Part shown: in pieces, positions 7,517 through 17,644 of the stretch
Position numbering within the stretch: the stretch's first letter is position 1
Layout of the letters: each line of letters begins with the position of its first letter
Assembly (NCBI RefSeq): GCF_009295635.1
Contig: NZ_WHIW01000010.1
Coordinates: 1 to 64,000, forward strand
DNA: 64,000 bases
From: Alkalilimnicola sp. S0819
Lineage (GTDB): Bacteria > Pseudomonadota > Gammaproteobacteria > Nitrococcales > WHIW01
Direction: 5' to 3'
Made by a program: the position numbers and the translations under genes
The notes under the pieces: generated by a model
Told to the model about the DNA's origin: nothing
Database searches by the model: none
The model's input: only the letters and a program-made list of their open reading frames with translations

Positions 7517-9148
7517 GTGCTGCACCGACTCACCGGTAGTATCCGCAACAAGCTTCTTCTTCTCACTGGTCTGGCCACCACGCTGTTGTTGCTGGCCGTG
7601 ACCTTCGGCATGTTCCAGCTCTGGTCCGGCGTGGCCGCCTATGAGCAACTCCAGCGAACCGGCGTGGCCAACGAGCGCCAGATCATGGAGATGCGCATCG
7701 GTTTCGTGCAGCAGATCGAGGCCTGGAAGAACCTGCTGTTGCGCGGTGGCGAGTCGCGACAGAAGGACCAGTACTGGGCCCGATTCCAGGAGAACGAGGA
7801 AGAGGTGCGCGAGGTCGGCGCGCATCTTCTCGGCGCCTTGGAGGACGAGGGCCTGAAGAAGAGTCTTGCCGCGTTCCTTGCCTCCCATGAGCAGATGGGC
7901 GGCACTTATCGTGAAGCCCTCCAGGCCTTCGAGTCCTCCGGTGGGGATGCGTCCACGGGGGATATGTGGGCCGAGGGCGCCTCCCTGGGGCCGGACCAGT
8001 TGCTCACGGGGCTGGCTGAGGAGATCGCCGTGCGCACCCAGACCGCGAGCGATCGCACGGCGGCGGCCGCACTGCGCAGCCTGCAGATCAGTGTGGGTCT
8101 GATCGTGGTGACCCTTGTTCTCGCGTTCGGGGTGTTCCTGTGGTTCCTGCAGCGCTCGGTGCTTCGGCCAGCCTCGGCCCTGGTCACGGACTTGCGTACC
8201 TTGGCAGGGGGTGATTTCACGGCAGATATACAGATTTATGGCAATGATGAATTGGCCGAGATCGCCACCCGGGTGAAGGAAGTCCAGCAGCGCCTGGGAG
8301 CGGTGATCCGCGAGATCACCCGTGCCTCGGCGCAGATGCAGGACGCCGCCGCGCAACTCAGTGCCGTGTCGGAGCAGACGCGGCGCAGCATGAAGGCCCA
8401 GCAGGCGAGCAGCGGCGAGACCGCCGCCGCTATGGAAGAAATGAGTGCTACCACTCACGAGGTGGCGCGCAACACCTCCCAGGCCGCCGACCAGGCCGGC
8501 GAGGCCGATCAACAGACGCGGGACGGTGAACGTCTGGCCTCCACCGCCGCGGAATCCATCGAGCGGCTCTCCGAACAGCTCTCGCAGGCGGGCGCCGCCA
8601 TGGAACGCCTGGAGAACGACAGCCAGCAGATGGCGGTGGTGCTGGAGGTGATCAACGGGGTGGCGGAGCAGACCAATCTGCTGGCGCTCAACGCCGCCAT
8701 CGAGGCGGCGCGCGCCGGGGAGCAGGGCCGGGGTTTCGCCGTGGTCGCCGACGAGGTGCGCTCGCTGGCCCAGCGGACCCAGGAATCCACCCAGGAGATC
8801 AGCGCGATCATCGAGCGCTTGCAAGAGGCGGCCACCGAAACCAGCGGCGTGCTCAATACCAGCCGCGAAGGGGCCTCGGACGCGGTGGAGCAGGCCCGCG
8901 CCGCCGGCCAGGCCCTGGCCGGAATCGCCCGCGCCGTGATGGCGATCCGCGACATGAACACCCAGATAGCCAGCGCCGCCGAGCAGCAGAATGCCACCGC
9001 CGAGGAGATGAACCAGAACCTCAACCGGATCAGCAAGGCCGCGGACGAATCCGCCACCGGCGCCGATCAGACCTCCACGGCCGGCGAGCAGATCAACGGT
9101 CTGGCCCAGGAACTCGCCCAACAGGTAGCTGCTTTCAAGGTGCGTTGA
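7517..9148 (+). CDS. Methyl-accepting chemotaxis protein (aromatic-cluster chemoreceptor)
   Basis: A 543-residue transmembrane chemoreceptor. TM1 spans about residues 10-32, a periplasmic four-helix-type sensor domain follows to about 190, TM2 lies at about 190-212, then a HAMP domain and a cytoplasmic signalling hairpin. The hairpin tip near residue 391 carries the highly conserved [20 protein letters not shown] and FAVVADEVR segments that bind CheW and CheA. The start is uncertain: GTG at 7508 overlaps the AAGGGG site, so GTG at 7517 is preferred. It lies between the TRAP operon and dmpQ/dmpB and probably senses an aromatic or its breakdown product (inference). Confidence 0.93.
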   Translation: MLHRLTGSIRNKLLLLTGLATTLLLLAVTFGMFQLWSGVAAYEQLQRTGVANERQIMEMRIGFVQQIEAWKNLLLRGGESRQKDQYWARFQENEEEVREVGAHLLGALEDEGLKKSLAAFLASHEQMGGTYREALQAFESSGGDASTGDMWAEGASLGPDQLLTGLAEEIAVRTQTASDRTAAAALRSLQISVGLIVVTLVLAFGVFLWFLQRSVLRPASALVTDLRTLAGGDFTADIQIYGNDELAEIATRVKEVQQRLGAVIREITRASAQMQDAAAQLSAVSEQTRRSMKAQQASSGETAAAMEEMSATTHEVARNTSQAADQAGEADQQTRDGERLASTAAESIERLSEQLSQAGAAMERLENDSQQMAVVLEVINGVAEQTNLLALNAAIEAARAGEQGRGFAVVADEVRSLAQRTQESTQEISAIIERLQEAATETSGVLNTSREGASDAVEQARAAGQALAGIARAVMAIRDMNTQIASAAEQQNATAEEMNQNLNRISKAADESATGADQTSTAGEQINGLAQELAQQVAAFKVR

Positions 9149-9673
9149 TGGGGCGTCGGTGCCTCCCCATTGTCCTCCTGTGGGAGCGGCCTGGGCCCTG
9201 AGCGGCCCGAACCGGACATGGATGGGTGGCGGCCCAGGCCGCCCAATCAGAAGGTGGCCCGCGAGCCGGCCACCTTCATTAATGGAAGCCTCATCCGGGC
9301 CTGTGACCCTCCAGCGCACGAAGCGCCGGCGGCCCCAGCGAACGCTCAGGGCCTCGCCCCGATACCGGCAGCGCCTGCCCTCCGCGCAGGCCCGTTCTCC
9401 GTCTTTCCCTGTTCCCGTTAAACCGCGATGCGCCAGGAAAACGGTTTTACCTGTAGTCGATCAGCCGTTCCCGCGGCATGTTCACGATGTTGGTCATGGC
9501 GGTGCCTTCCCCAATCGGCTCCGTCCGTCGATGGAGGTGGGTGGCAGTGACGCAAAAGATGCTGCATATTTAGTGACAGAGATCCTTAATATCGGTTTTT
9601 TGGTAACATATCGAGAGCGCATGGGCTTGGCGATGTTCGCAGGCGCTGCCCGTGACGTGAGGAGGGTTCCCGT
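9149..9673. other. 525 bp intergenic region before dmpQ
   Basis: No credible gene fills this stretch. It holds a half-copy of a GTGGGAGCGGCC repeat at 9180-9195, a hairpin at 9250-9277, a 16-codon minus-strand reading frame with a weak GGGGAAGG site (9447-9497), and an AT-rich segment at 9560-9615 that is the likely promoter region of dmpQ-dmpB. I could not find a convincing sigma-54 or sigma-70 element there. Confidence 0.6.
9250..9277. terminator. Hairpin downstream of the chemoreceptor gene
   Basis: GAAGGTGGCC and GGCCACCTTC form a perfect 10 bp stem with an 8-base loop about 100 bp after the chemoreceptor stop. It has no long T-run, so termination is likely but not certain. Confidence 0.5.
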
Positions 9674-10024
9674 GTGGAGCGGCGTGAGGTGACGATACTG
9701 GATACCGGTGAGCGCTACCCCTGCGCCGGCGGTCGGCACATTCTGGGTGCCATGGCCTCGCTGGGCCGCAAGGGCATCCCCTCGGGCTGCCACGGCGGGG
9801 GTTGCGGGGTGTGCAAGGTGCGCATCGTCTCCGGCGAGTGCAGCACCCTCGCCATGTGCCGCTCCCACGTGAGCGTGGACGAGCAGGCCCAGGGCTATGT
9901 GCTGGCCTGCCGCGCCTTTCCTCAAACCGATGTATCCCTGGAAGTGGTGGGCGGCATGCGCAAGGCGATGCTGAAGCATGGCGCCAACGCCAGCACTCAG
10001 CGGAAGAAATACGGTTTCGTTTAA
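9674..10024 (+). CDS. dmpQ: Plant-type [2Fe-2S] ferredoxin (DmpQ/XylT type)
   Basis: A 116-residue ferredoxin. Proteins of the XylT/DmpQ family re-reduce the iron of catechol 2,3-dioxygenase after oxidative inactivation, typically by substituted catechols. The cluster motif CHGGGCGVC plus a downstream Cys in YVLACRAFP provides the four ligands. The start is GTG at 9674 with GGAGGG seven bases upstream. It precedes dmpB by 64 bp in the same direction, the standard order in dmp/xyl operons. No phenol hydroxylase or toluene-type oxygenase genes precede it here. Confidence 0.93.
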   Translation: MERREVTILDTGERYPCAGGRHILGAMASLGRKGIPSGCHGGGCGVCKVRIVSGECSTLAMCRSHVSVDEQAQGYVLACRAFPQTDVSLEVVGGMRKAMLKHGANASTQRKKYGFV

Positions 10025-10088
10025 GCATCCAGGATTTGTACACACCCGGTCCCACGAGGCTGGATCTAGAGCCAGGAGGAGAACGACA

Positions 10089-11042
10089 ATGGGCGTTATG
10101 CGCATAGGTCACATCAATCTGCGTGTGCTGGACATGAAGGCGGCGCGGCATCATTACGAGAACGTGCTGGGGCTGCTGCCCACCGATGTGGACTCGGCCG
10201 GCAATGTGTACCTGAAGGGCTGGGACGAGTGGGACAAGTACTGTCTGGTTCTGACCGAGTCGGATCGTGCGGGCATGAACCACATGGCCTTCAAGGTGGA
10301 GAGCGAGGCGGATCTGGACGCGATCAAGGCGAAGCTGGAAGCGGCGAGCCATCCGGTGGAGGATTTGGCGGCGGGTGAGCTGCCCTTCTGCGGCCGCAGC
10401 CTGCGTTTTCACATCCCCAGCGGGCACCAGATGTACCTGTATGCCGAGAAGGAGTTCGTCGGCAAGTCGGTGGGCACGGAGAACCCGGAGCCCTGGCCGG
10501 ATGGTCTGAAGGGGGCGGGGGCGCACTGGCTGGATCATTGCCTGCTGATGTGCGAGCTGGACCCGGAGCAGGGGGTCAACAAGGTCGAAGAGAACCACGT
10601 GTTCTTCCGCGACATCCTGGGTTTCCGTCTGACCGAGCAGCTGATGGTGGGCCCGGGGCACCAGGTGCGTGCGGCGGCGTTCATGACCTGCACCACCACG
10701 CCCCATGACATCGCCTTCGTGGGCGGGCCGGAGATGGGGCTGCACCATATCTCCTTCTACCTGGACGAGTGGGCGGACGTGCTGAAGGCGGCGGACGTGA
10801 TGGGCAAGAACAAGGTGAAGATCGACGTCACCCCGCAGCGCCACGGCATTACCCGGGGTGCGACGATCTACTTCTTCGACCCCTCGGGCAACCGCAACGA
10901 GACCTTCGCGGGGCTCGGCTACGCGGCTTATCCCGACATGCCGGTGATCACCTGGACCGAGGACAACATCGGTTCGGCGATCTTCTACCACACCGGCGAG
11001 CTCAACGAGGCCTTCACCTCGGTGTACACCGAAGGCGTTTAA
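10089..11042 (+). CDS. dmpB: Catechol 2,3-dioxygenase, copy 2 (complete)
   Basis: A 317-residue extradiol dioxygenase converting catechol and O2 to 2-hydroxymuconic semialdehyde. It has two glyoxalase-like (VOC) domains; the active one is C-terminal with Fe(II) ligands at H150 (LDHC), H219 or H220 (GLHHI) and E271 (NRNE). Start at 10089 ([16 protein letters not shown]) because AGGAGGAG lies just upstream; the frame is open further upstream without a site. It forms a unit with dmpQ. The 3' half is about 97% identical to the partial gene at 1-542, most differences being silent, which points to duplication with selection or gene conversion. Confidence 0.97.
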   Translation: MGVMRIGHINLRVLDMKAARHHYENVLGLLPTDVDSAGNVYLKGWDEWDKYCLVLTESDRAGMNHMAFKVESEADLDAIKAKLEAASHPVEDLAAGELPFCGRSLRFHIPSGHQMYLYAEKEFVGKSVGTENPEPWPDGLKGAGAHWLDHCLLMCELDPEQGVNKVEENHVFFRDILGFRLTEQLMVGPGHQVRAAAFMTCTTTPHDIAFVGGPEMGLHHISFYLDEWADVLKAADVMGKNKVKIDVTPQRHGITRGATIYFFDPSGNRNETFAGLGYAAYPDMPVITWTEDNIGSAIFYHTGELNEAFTSVYTEGV

Positions 11043-11052
11043 CGGCCTTGGC

Positions 11053-11078
11053 ATGGGGCGCGGGTTTCCGCGCCCCAT
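11053..11078 (+). terminator. Hairpin after dmpB copy 2
   Basis: ATGGGGCGCGG and CCGCGCCCCAT form a perfect 11 bp stem with a GTTT loop 10 bp after the dmpB stop. It lacks a T-tract, so it may terminate weakly or protect the transcript. Confidence 0.6.
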
Positions 11079-11253
11079 GACTTCCGAATTGCACGGACCA
11101 TGGCGGCAAAGGCCGCGTAGCCCGGGGGGAGCCGAAGGCGGGAACCCGGGGTCTCGTTTTGATCGGGGAATCCTCGATTCCACTGCGTTTCATCGCGGCT
11201 ACGGGGGTCTTTGCGCCTGCGGGCCGTGTTTCCGTTTATTGGGGGGTAGCGCC

Positions 11254-12474
11254 ATGGCCGTGGCGTCCGAGAACGCATCCCGCCTGATCGCGATTCTGGT
11301 CGCGCTGAGCGCCGGCATACTGCTGGCCGCCCAGGTGGGCAAACTGCCCAGTTCCCTGCCCGTCTTGCAATCCGACCTGGGCCTGAGCCTGGTGCAGGCG
11401 GGCTGGGTGTCCAGCGCCATCAATGCCGTGACCGCCCTGCTGGGCCTGGTCAGTGGCCTGCTGGCCGCGCGCCGCGGCACCCGCACCGCCCTGCTCGCGG
11501 GGCTCTTCATTGCCGTGCTCGGCGGCGCGTTGGGGGCGCTCAGCGTCAACGGCAGCCTGCTGCTGGGCAGTCGGGTGCTGGAAGGCGTGGGTTTCGTGCT
11601 GGTGGTGGTGGCCGCGCCCTCCATCATCGCCGCCTCCGCCACCCCCGCAGGGCGCGGTGGCTGGCTGGCGGTCTGGGGCTGCTACATGCCCCTGGGCGTG
11701 AGCGCCATGCTGCTGCTCAGTCCCGTGCTGATCGGCGCCGGTGGCTGGCGCCTGCTGTGGTGGGTCAACGTCGCCCTGCTGGGCGCCTTGCTGTTGCTCG
11801 CCCTGCTGCTGCGTGCCCACCTGCCCCAAGCCCGCGCCCCCGGCGGCCGGCCCCTGCGCGCCCAGCTGCGTCATGCCGTGCGGCTGCGCGGGCCCGTCCT
11901 CATGGGCCTGGCTTTCGGGGCCTACTCGGCCCAGTGGTTCATGATCATCACCTGGCTGCCGTCCTTCGGTGTCTCGCACATGGGCTTGGCGCTGCATCAG
12001 GCCGGCTGGCTCGCGGCATTGGCCACCTTCGCCAATGTGGTGGGCTGCCTGGCCGCCGCGCCGCTGTCGCGCCGCGGCGTGCCGCGCTGGGTGGTGGCCC
12101 TGGGCGTGCAGTTGCTCATGGGTCTGACCGGCCTGATTGTCTTCACGGCGGCCCTGGAACCGAGCCTGCGCCTGGTGATGGCGGTGCTGGGCTGCGGGCT
12201 GGGTGGTCTGCTGCCGGCGACCCTGTTCATCGGCGTGCCCCAGCTGGTGGAGCGCCGCGAGGACGTGGGCATGGGCAACGGCCTCATCACCCAGGGGGCG
12301 AACATCGGCATTCTGCTGGGCCCGCCGGCCATTGCCGCGGTGGTGGCCCATCTGGGCGGCTGGGACGCCGGCCGCTGGCTCTTCGTCGTGCTGGCCGCGC
12401 TGGGCGTGATGGTGGCGCTGGCCCTGCGCGCCCATGAACAGACTTTGAAGGCGGCCGCGCCCAGCGCGGCCTGA
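11254..12474 (+). CDS. MFS transporter (CynX/NimT-like)
   Basis: A 406-residue inner-membrane protein with about 12 hydrophobic helices, a member of the major facilitator superfamily. The region LLAARRGTRTALLAGLF after helix 2 fits the MFS loop 2-3 signature. The start at 11254 (MAVASENASR) is preceded by GGGGGG; the frame is open farther upstream through repeat-like DNA that is not coding. It lies between dmpB and dmpD, so uptake of an aromatic acid or export of a toxic intermediate is plausible. The substrate cannot be read from the sequence. Confidence 0.82.
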   Translation: MAVASENASRLIAILVALSAGILLAAQVGKLPSSLPVLQSDLGLSLVQAGWVSSAINAVTALLGLVSGLLAARRGTRTALLAGLFIAVLGGALGALSVNGSLLLGSRVLEGVGFVLVVVAAPSIIAASATPAGRGGWLAVWGCYMPLGVSAMLLLSPVLIGAGGWRLLWWVNVALLGALLLLALLLRAHLPQARAPGGRPLRAQLRHAVRLRGPVLMGLAFGAYSAQWFMIITWLPSFGVSHMGLALHQAGWLAALATFANVVGCLAAAPLSRRGVPRWVVALGVQLLMGLTGLIVFTAALEPSLRLVMAVLGCGLGGLLPATLFIGVPQLVERREDVGMGNGLITQGANIGILLGPPAIAAVVAHLGGWDAGRWLFVVLAALGVMVALALRAHEQTLKAAAPSAA

Positions 12475-12497
12475 CATCGACCCAGGGAGTAAGACCC

Positions 12498-13328
12498 ATG
12501 AGCGAGAATCCGGAAATCGGCAAGCGCATTCGCACCGGTACCTTCGAGACCAACTACCATGACCAGGGCGAGGGCAGCCCGGTGATGCTCATCCACGGCT
12601 CCGGGCCCGGCGTGACGGCCTGGGCCAACTGGCGGCTGGTGATCCCGAAGCTCGCCGAGCACTTCCGGGTGGTGGCACCCGATATGGTGGGCTTCGGTTA
12701 CACCGAACGCCCCGAAGGCTGGGACTACAATATGGACAGCTGGGTGCGCCATGCGCTGGATTTCATGGATGCCCTGGAACTGCCCCAGGTGGATCTGGTG
12801 GGCAATTCCTATGGCGGGGCGCTCGCCCTGGCGCTCACCGCGCGTCACCCGGAGCGGGTGCGGCGCTTGATCCTGATGGGCAGCGTGGGCGTGCCCTTCC
12901 AGATCACCCCCGAGCTGGACGCGGTCTGGGGCTATACCCCGTCCGTGGAGAACATGGGCGAGATGATGCGCACCTTCGCCTACGACACCAGCCTGCTCAG
13001 CGAGGAACTGGCGAGGATGCGTTACGAGGCGAGCATACGCCCGGGCGTGCAGGAGGCCTACGCGGCCATGTTCCCCGCGCCGCGCCAGCGCTGGGTGGAT
13101 GCCATGGTCACCCCCGAGGAGCAGATCCGCGCCATCCGTCAGCACACCCTGATGGTGCATGGCCGGGATGATCGGGTGATACCGCTGGAGACCTCGCTGA
13201 AGCTGCATCAGCTGATCGAACGCTCCCAGCTGCACGTGTTCGGCCAGTGCGGTCACTGGACCCAGATCGAGCACAATGCCCGCTTCTGCAAGCTGGCCAC
13301 GGATTTCTTCCTGGAGCGCGACGCCTGA
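12498..13328 (+). CDS. dmpD: 2-hydroxymuconic semialdehyde hydrolase
   Basis: A 276-residue alpha/beta hydrolase that cleaves the C-C bond of ring-fission products, giving 2-hydroxypenta-2,4-dienoate and formate from hydroxymuconic semialdehyde. The nucleophile elbow GNSYGG places the catalytic Ser at 104. Asp225 (GRDDRVIP) and His253 (QCGHW) complete the triad, and the oxyanion-hole motif HGSGPGVTAW is typical of DmpD/XylF/BphD. A good GGGAGTAAG site precedes the ATG. It is the hydrolytic alternative to the dehydrogenase branch encoded at 23774. Confidence 0.93.
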   Translation: MSENPEIGKRIRTGTFETNYHDQGEGSPVMLIHGSGPGVTAWANWRLVIPKLAEHFRVVAPDMVGFGYTERPEGWDYNMDSWVRHALDFMDALELPQVDLVGNSYGGALALALTARHPERVRRLILMGSVGVPFQITPELDAVWGYTPSVENMGEMMRTFAYDTSLLSEELARMRYEASIRPGVQEAYAAMFPAPRQRWVDAMVTPEEQIRAIRQHTLMVHGRDDRVIPLETSLKLHQLIERSQLHVFGQCGHWTQIEHNARFCKLATDFFLERDA

Positions 13329-13342
13329 GCGGAGCGGGGCCC

Positions 13343-14311
13343 ATGATGCGCATTGCCATGATCGGCGCCGGCGGCATAGGCGCCTACTACGGTGCGAAGC
13401 TCCAGCGGGCCGGCCATGAGCTGCTGTTCATCGCCCGGGGCGCCCAGGCGCAGGCGCTGCGGGAGCGGGGCCTGCGGGTATCGCACCCGGAACTGGCGTT
13501 CGACGAGCCGGTGCGGGTCACCGATATGGCCGGGCTGTGCGCCGAGCACAGCCCGGTGGATTTCGACCTGCTGGTGCTGGCGGTCAAGGGCGGCGCCACC
13601 GCCGAGCTTGCCGAACAGTTGCGGCACTGGTTCGCCGAGCGCGGCCAGCGCACCGCGGTGCTCTCATTGCAGAACGGTGTGGATAACGAGCCCACCCTGG
13701 CCCGGGCGCTGGGGGCGGATTGTGTGCTGGGCGGGTTGGCCATCCGTATCGGCACCCATGTGGTCGAACCGGGGTGCATCGAGGCGGTGGGCCCGGGGCA
13801 GGTCACGCTCGGCCCCTGGCCCAATGTCCGCGCGGCGCAAGACGGGCCGGCCCGGCACTTGCTGCCGCGGCTGATCGGGCAATGGGGCGCCGCCGGCATA
13901 CCCATGCAGGAAAGCGACGATATCCGCCGTGAGCTATGGCGCAAACTGGTGATCAACAACGGCGTGAATCCGCTCTCGGCCATCACCGGCTGGGACAGCC
14001 GGCGCATCACCCACGACGAACGCATCGGCCCGATGGTCAAGCGCCTGATGCAGGAAACCGCCGTGGCGGCCGGGGCCGATGGTGTGGTGCTGGACGAGGC
14101 GGACGTGGAAGAAATGTTCCGCGTGATCCACGATCTGGACCCCATCAAGACCAGCATGTTGGTGGACCGTGAGCATGGCCGGCCGCTGGAGCTGCAGGGC
14201 ATCTGCGGCGCGGTGCTGGAGCGCTCGGCAAGCCTGGGCGTCTCGGCCACGGGCACGGAGCTGCTGATGGCCCTGCTGGAAAAAGGCATCTGGTCCGCCA
14301 ACGCCCTGTAG
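13343..14311 (+). CDS. Ketopantoate reductase (ApbA/PanE)-family oxidoreductase
   Basis: A 322-residue NAD(P)-dependent reductase with an N-terminal Rossmann motif GAGGIGAYYG (residues 8-17) and the family's WRKLVINNGVNPLSAITG segment with the catalytic lysine. True PanE makes pantoate, but paralogues in catabolic clusters reduce other 2-oxo acids. Its place directly after dmpD, with 14 bp between the genes, suggests action on a meta-pathway oxo-acid rather than pantothenate synthesis (inference). Two adjacent ATG codons (13343 and 13346) are possible starts. The last codons and stop lie within the left arm of an inverted repeat. Confidence 0.82.
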   Translation: MMRIAMIGAGGIGAYYGAKLQRAGHELLFIARGAQAQALRERGLRVSHPELAFDEPVRVTDMAGLCAEHSPVDFDLLVLAVKGGATAELAEQLRHWFAERGQRTAVLSLQNGVDNEPTLARALGADCVLGGLAIRIGTHVVEPGCIEAVGPGQVTLGPWPNVRAAQDGPARHLLPRLIGQWGAAGIPMQESDDIRRELWRKLVINNGVNPLSAITGWDSRRITHDERIGPMVKRLMQETAVAAGADGVVLDEADVEEMFRVIHDLDPIKTSMLVDREHGRPLELQGICGAVLERSASLGVSATGTELLMALLEKGIWSANAL

Positions 14312-14386
14312 GAGAGGCTCATGGCCGCGATTTCTCCACCGTCCACGAGGGAGAAGTCACTGCCATGAGCCGCTCCTGCAGGGCGT
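14301..14386. repeat. REP-like inverted repeat, family A, copy 1
   Basis: Two 25-base arms (14301-14325 and 14362-14386) are complementary with two mismatches and share the core GGCTCATGGC. A second small stem (TTCTCC/GGAGAA) lies in the loop. The core extends to GGCTCATGGCCGCGATTT, also found at 48518-48535, and a related version is at 39004-39070. The left arm encodes the C-terminus and stop of the preceding gene. Confidence 0.8.
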
Positions 14387-14527
14387 TGAGCCCCGCCCGT
14401 CAGGGATTCCCTGGTGGAATATCAGGAAGCCCAATATTTCATTGGCAGTTCTACCAGCCAGGGCCTATGTTTACCTCAAGTTTCTGATTTGCCGCCCCGG
14501 CGGCAATCCAACGCATGAGGTAGCAGC
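14387..14527. promoter_or_regulatory. Leader region of the 3-hydroxyanthranilate operon with hairpin
   Basis: This 141 bp stretch is AT-richer than its surroundings and must contain the promoter of the following operon, but I see no convincing -35/-10 pair. A perfect 8 bp stem (TTGCCGCC/GGCGGCAA, 14489-14506) lies 21 bp before the start codon. Confidence 0.4.
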
Positions 14528-15503
<976 letters not shown>

Positions 15504-15514
15504 GGTCGAATCCC

Positions 15515-16516
15515 ATGACTGAACGAGTGATAGACATGCATGCCCACTTCTACCCGCCGATCACGCGGGAAGAGTCGCGGCTGCTGGACGATGACGCCGG
15601 CCCCTGGCTGGATACCGGTGACGGCGAGCGCGGCGAAATCATGCTGGGCGAGCGCAAGTTCCGCCCGGTGCACCGCTCCCTGTGGGACCCGAAACGCCGG
15701 GTGGAGGAGATGGACGCCGCCGGCATCGATGTGCAGATCAACTGCGCCACGCCGGTGCTGTTCGGCTACAAGCGTCCGGCCGATCGAGCTGCCCGCTGGG
15801 CGAGCCTGATGAACGAGCGCGCCGCCGAGTACTGCGCCGCCGCTCCGGATCGCCTCAAGGCCCTCGCCCAGGTGCCGCTGCAGGACATCGACGCCTCCTG
15901 CCGCGAGCTGGAGCGGGCCAAGGCGCTGGGGCTGATCGGCGTGCAGATCGGCAACCACGTGGACGAAAAGAACCTGGACGACGAGGGCCTGGTGAGCTTC
16001 CTCGCCCACTGCGCGAAGCTGGACATGCCCGTGTTCGTGCACCCCTGGGACATGCTCGGCCAGGAGCGCATGCCGCGCTACATGCTGCCCTGGCTGGTGG
16101 CCATGCCCGCGGAAACCCAGCTGTCCATGCTCTCGCTGATCCTCTCCGGCGCCTTCGAGCGGCTGCCGGAATCGCTGCGGATATGCTTCGCCCACGGCGG
16201 TGGCAGCTTTGCCTATCTGCTGGGCCGGGTGGACAACGCCTGGCGGCATCGAGACATCGTTCGCGAGCACTGCCCCGAATTGCCCTCCAGCTACGCACGG
16301 CGCATGTACACCGATTCCGCCGTGTTCGACCCCAACGCCCTGGAACTGCTGGTGAAGGTCATGGGCGAGGACCGGGTGATGTTCGGCACCGACCAGCCCT
16401 TCCCCCTGGGCGAGCAGGAGCCGGGCAAGCTCGTGCGCGAGAGCGAGGCGCTGAGCGCCGCGCAGAAGCAGAAAATCATGAGTCGCAACGCCGAGGCTTT
16501 CTTCGGCCTGGCCTGA
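15515..16516 (+). CDS. nbaD: 2-amino-3-carboxymuconate 6-semialdehyde decarboxylase
   Basis: A 333-residue amidohydrolase-superfamily Zn enzyme (ACMSD) converting ACMS to 2-aminomuconic 6-semialdehyde. Metal ligands are visible at H9 and H11 (DMHAHF), H176 (FVHPWDM), H227 (AHGGG) and D293 (GTDQPF), close to the positions known from Pseudomonas ACMSD. Start at 15515 with GAGG upstream. By removing ACMS it prevents spontaneous cyclisation to quinolinate. The next enzyme of the pathway is not in this operon but at 23774, about 7 kb downstream. Confidence 0.95.
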   Translation: MTERVIDMHAHFYPPITREESRLLDDDAGPWLDTGDGERGEIMLGERKFRPVHRSLWDPKRRVEEMDAAGIDVQINCATPVLFGYKRPADRAARWASLMNERAAEYCAAAPDRLKALAQVPLQDIDASCRELERAKALGLIGVQIGNHVDEKNLDDEGLVSFLAHCAKLDMPVFVHPWDMLGQERMPRYMLPWLVAMPAETQLSMLSLILSGAFERLPESLRICFAHGGGSFAYLLGRVDNAWRHRDIVREHCPELPSSYARRMYTDSAVFDPNALELLVKVMGEDRVMFGTDQPFPLGEQEPGKLVRESEALSAAQKQKIMSRNAEAFFGLA

Positions 16517-16563
16517 AACAAACCCATCGACAACAAAGACGAGACTGATCTGGAGGAGATCCC

Positions 16564-17574
16564 ATGAACCTGCGCAAACTGCTGCCGACCCTCGGCAAAC
16601 TGCTGGCCACCGCGGTCTGTGCCGCGGCGGTGTCCCTGCCGGCGGCCGCCGCCGACTACACCATGAAGATCGGCATCATCGCCCAGAATGATCCGCTGCA
16701 TGCCTACATCAAGCTGTTCAAGGAGCGTATCGAGGCCGCCAGCGATGGACGCATCGAGGCGAAGCTCTACCCCGGCGCCCAGCTGGGCGGTGAGTCCGCC
16801 CTGGCCGAGGGCGTGCAGCTGGGCACCATCGAGATGGTGGCCATCCCCGCCGTGTACCTGAAGGGCGTTGACCCGCGCTTCCAGGTGGCCGATGCCATGG
16901 GCCTGTTCGAGGATCTGGACCACGCCTACGAGGTGCTGCAGAACCCCGAGTTCCGCGACCCCTTCCTGAACGTGGCCAACGACAACGGTATGCGGGGCGT
17001 GTCCCTGTGGGTGTATGACACCACCGCCTTCGCCACCCAGGAGCCCTTCCAGGATCTGGACCAGCTGCGTGGCCTGAAACTGCGGGTGCTGGCCTCCGAC
17101 CTGGAGCGGCAGTTGATGGAAGACCTGGGTGCCAGCGGCGTGCCCATGCCCTTCGTCGAGGTGGTGCCGGCCCTGCAGCGCGGCACCATTGACGGGGTGC
17201 GCACCTCGCCCATCATCATGACCGCCTTCCGGGTGCCCACGGTGGCCAAGTACCTGACCATCACCAACGATGCGCCCATCGCCATTGGTGGTTTCGTCTC
17301 CCAGCGCTTCTACGACCGCCTGCCGGAAGACCTGCAACAGGTGGTGGACACCGTCGGTCGCGAGGTGGAGCTGGAGATGCGCGGCAAGGTGCTGGGCATT
17401 CGCGAGATGATGATCGGCCGCTGGCAGGAAATGGGTGGAGAGGTCGCGACCCTGCCCCAGGATCAGCAGGAAAAACTGATGCGGCTCAACCGCGAGGCCA
17501 GTGAGAAGCACATCGGTAGCAGTGAGGCCATGCAGCCGCTGTACGAGACCCTCAAGGAACTCGCTGCCGAGTAA
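16564..17574 (+). CDS. TRAP transporter substrate-binding protein (DctP family)
   Basis: A 336-residue periplasmic receptor with a signal peptide ending PAAAA before DYTMKIG. DctP-type features include GLKLRVLASDLERQLMEDLGA, where the Arg usually pairs with the substrate carboxylate, and FVEVVPALQRGTIDGVRTSP. It is embedded in the 3-hydroxyanthranilate operon, 47 bp after nbaD, and followed by dctQ and dctM, so uptake of an aminoaromatic carboxylate such as 3-hydroxyanthranilate or anthranilate is likely by context. A GGAGGAGAT site precedes the start. Confidence 0.92.
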   Translation: MNLRKLLPTLGKLLATAVCAAAVSLPAAAADYTMKIGIIAQNDPLHAYIKLFKERIEAASDGRIEAKLYPGAQLGGESALAEGVQLGTIEMVAIPAVYLKGVDPRFQVADAMGLFEDLDHAYEVLQNPEFRDPFLNVANDNGMRGVSLWVYDTTAFATQEPFQDLDQLRGLKLRVLASDLERQLMEDLGASGVPMPFVEVVPALQRGTIDGVRTSPIIMTAFRVPTVAKYLTITNDAPIAIGGFVSQRFYDRLPEDLQQVVDTVGREVELEMRGKVLGIREMMIGRWQEMGGEVATLPQDQQEKLMRLNREASEKHIGSSEAMQPLYETLKELAAE

Positions 17575-17644
17575 TTCCCGCGGCCGACCGTGTTGCCCCG
17601 TCGCGTGTTCGCGTGGCGGGGCAATACCTGTATGAGGCAAGCCG

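Noticed and set aside
7484-9319. 611-codon minus-strand frame opposite the chemoreceptor gene
   Set aside because: The chemoreceptor on the plus strand has full domain support; the reverse frame has no recognisable domain.
9530-9673. Sigma-54 (-24/-12) promoter for dmpQ-dmpB, as in dmp and xyl operons
   Set aside because: TGGCAG at 9541 lacks a GC at the required 10-base distance, and no NtrC-type activator gene is in the window.
12498-13328. Haloalkane dehalogenase or epoxide hydrolase as function of the alpha/beta hydrolase
   Set aside because: It has a Ser nucleophile in GNSYGG and the HGSGPG motif typical of C-C bond hydrolases, and lies in a meta-cleavage cluster.
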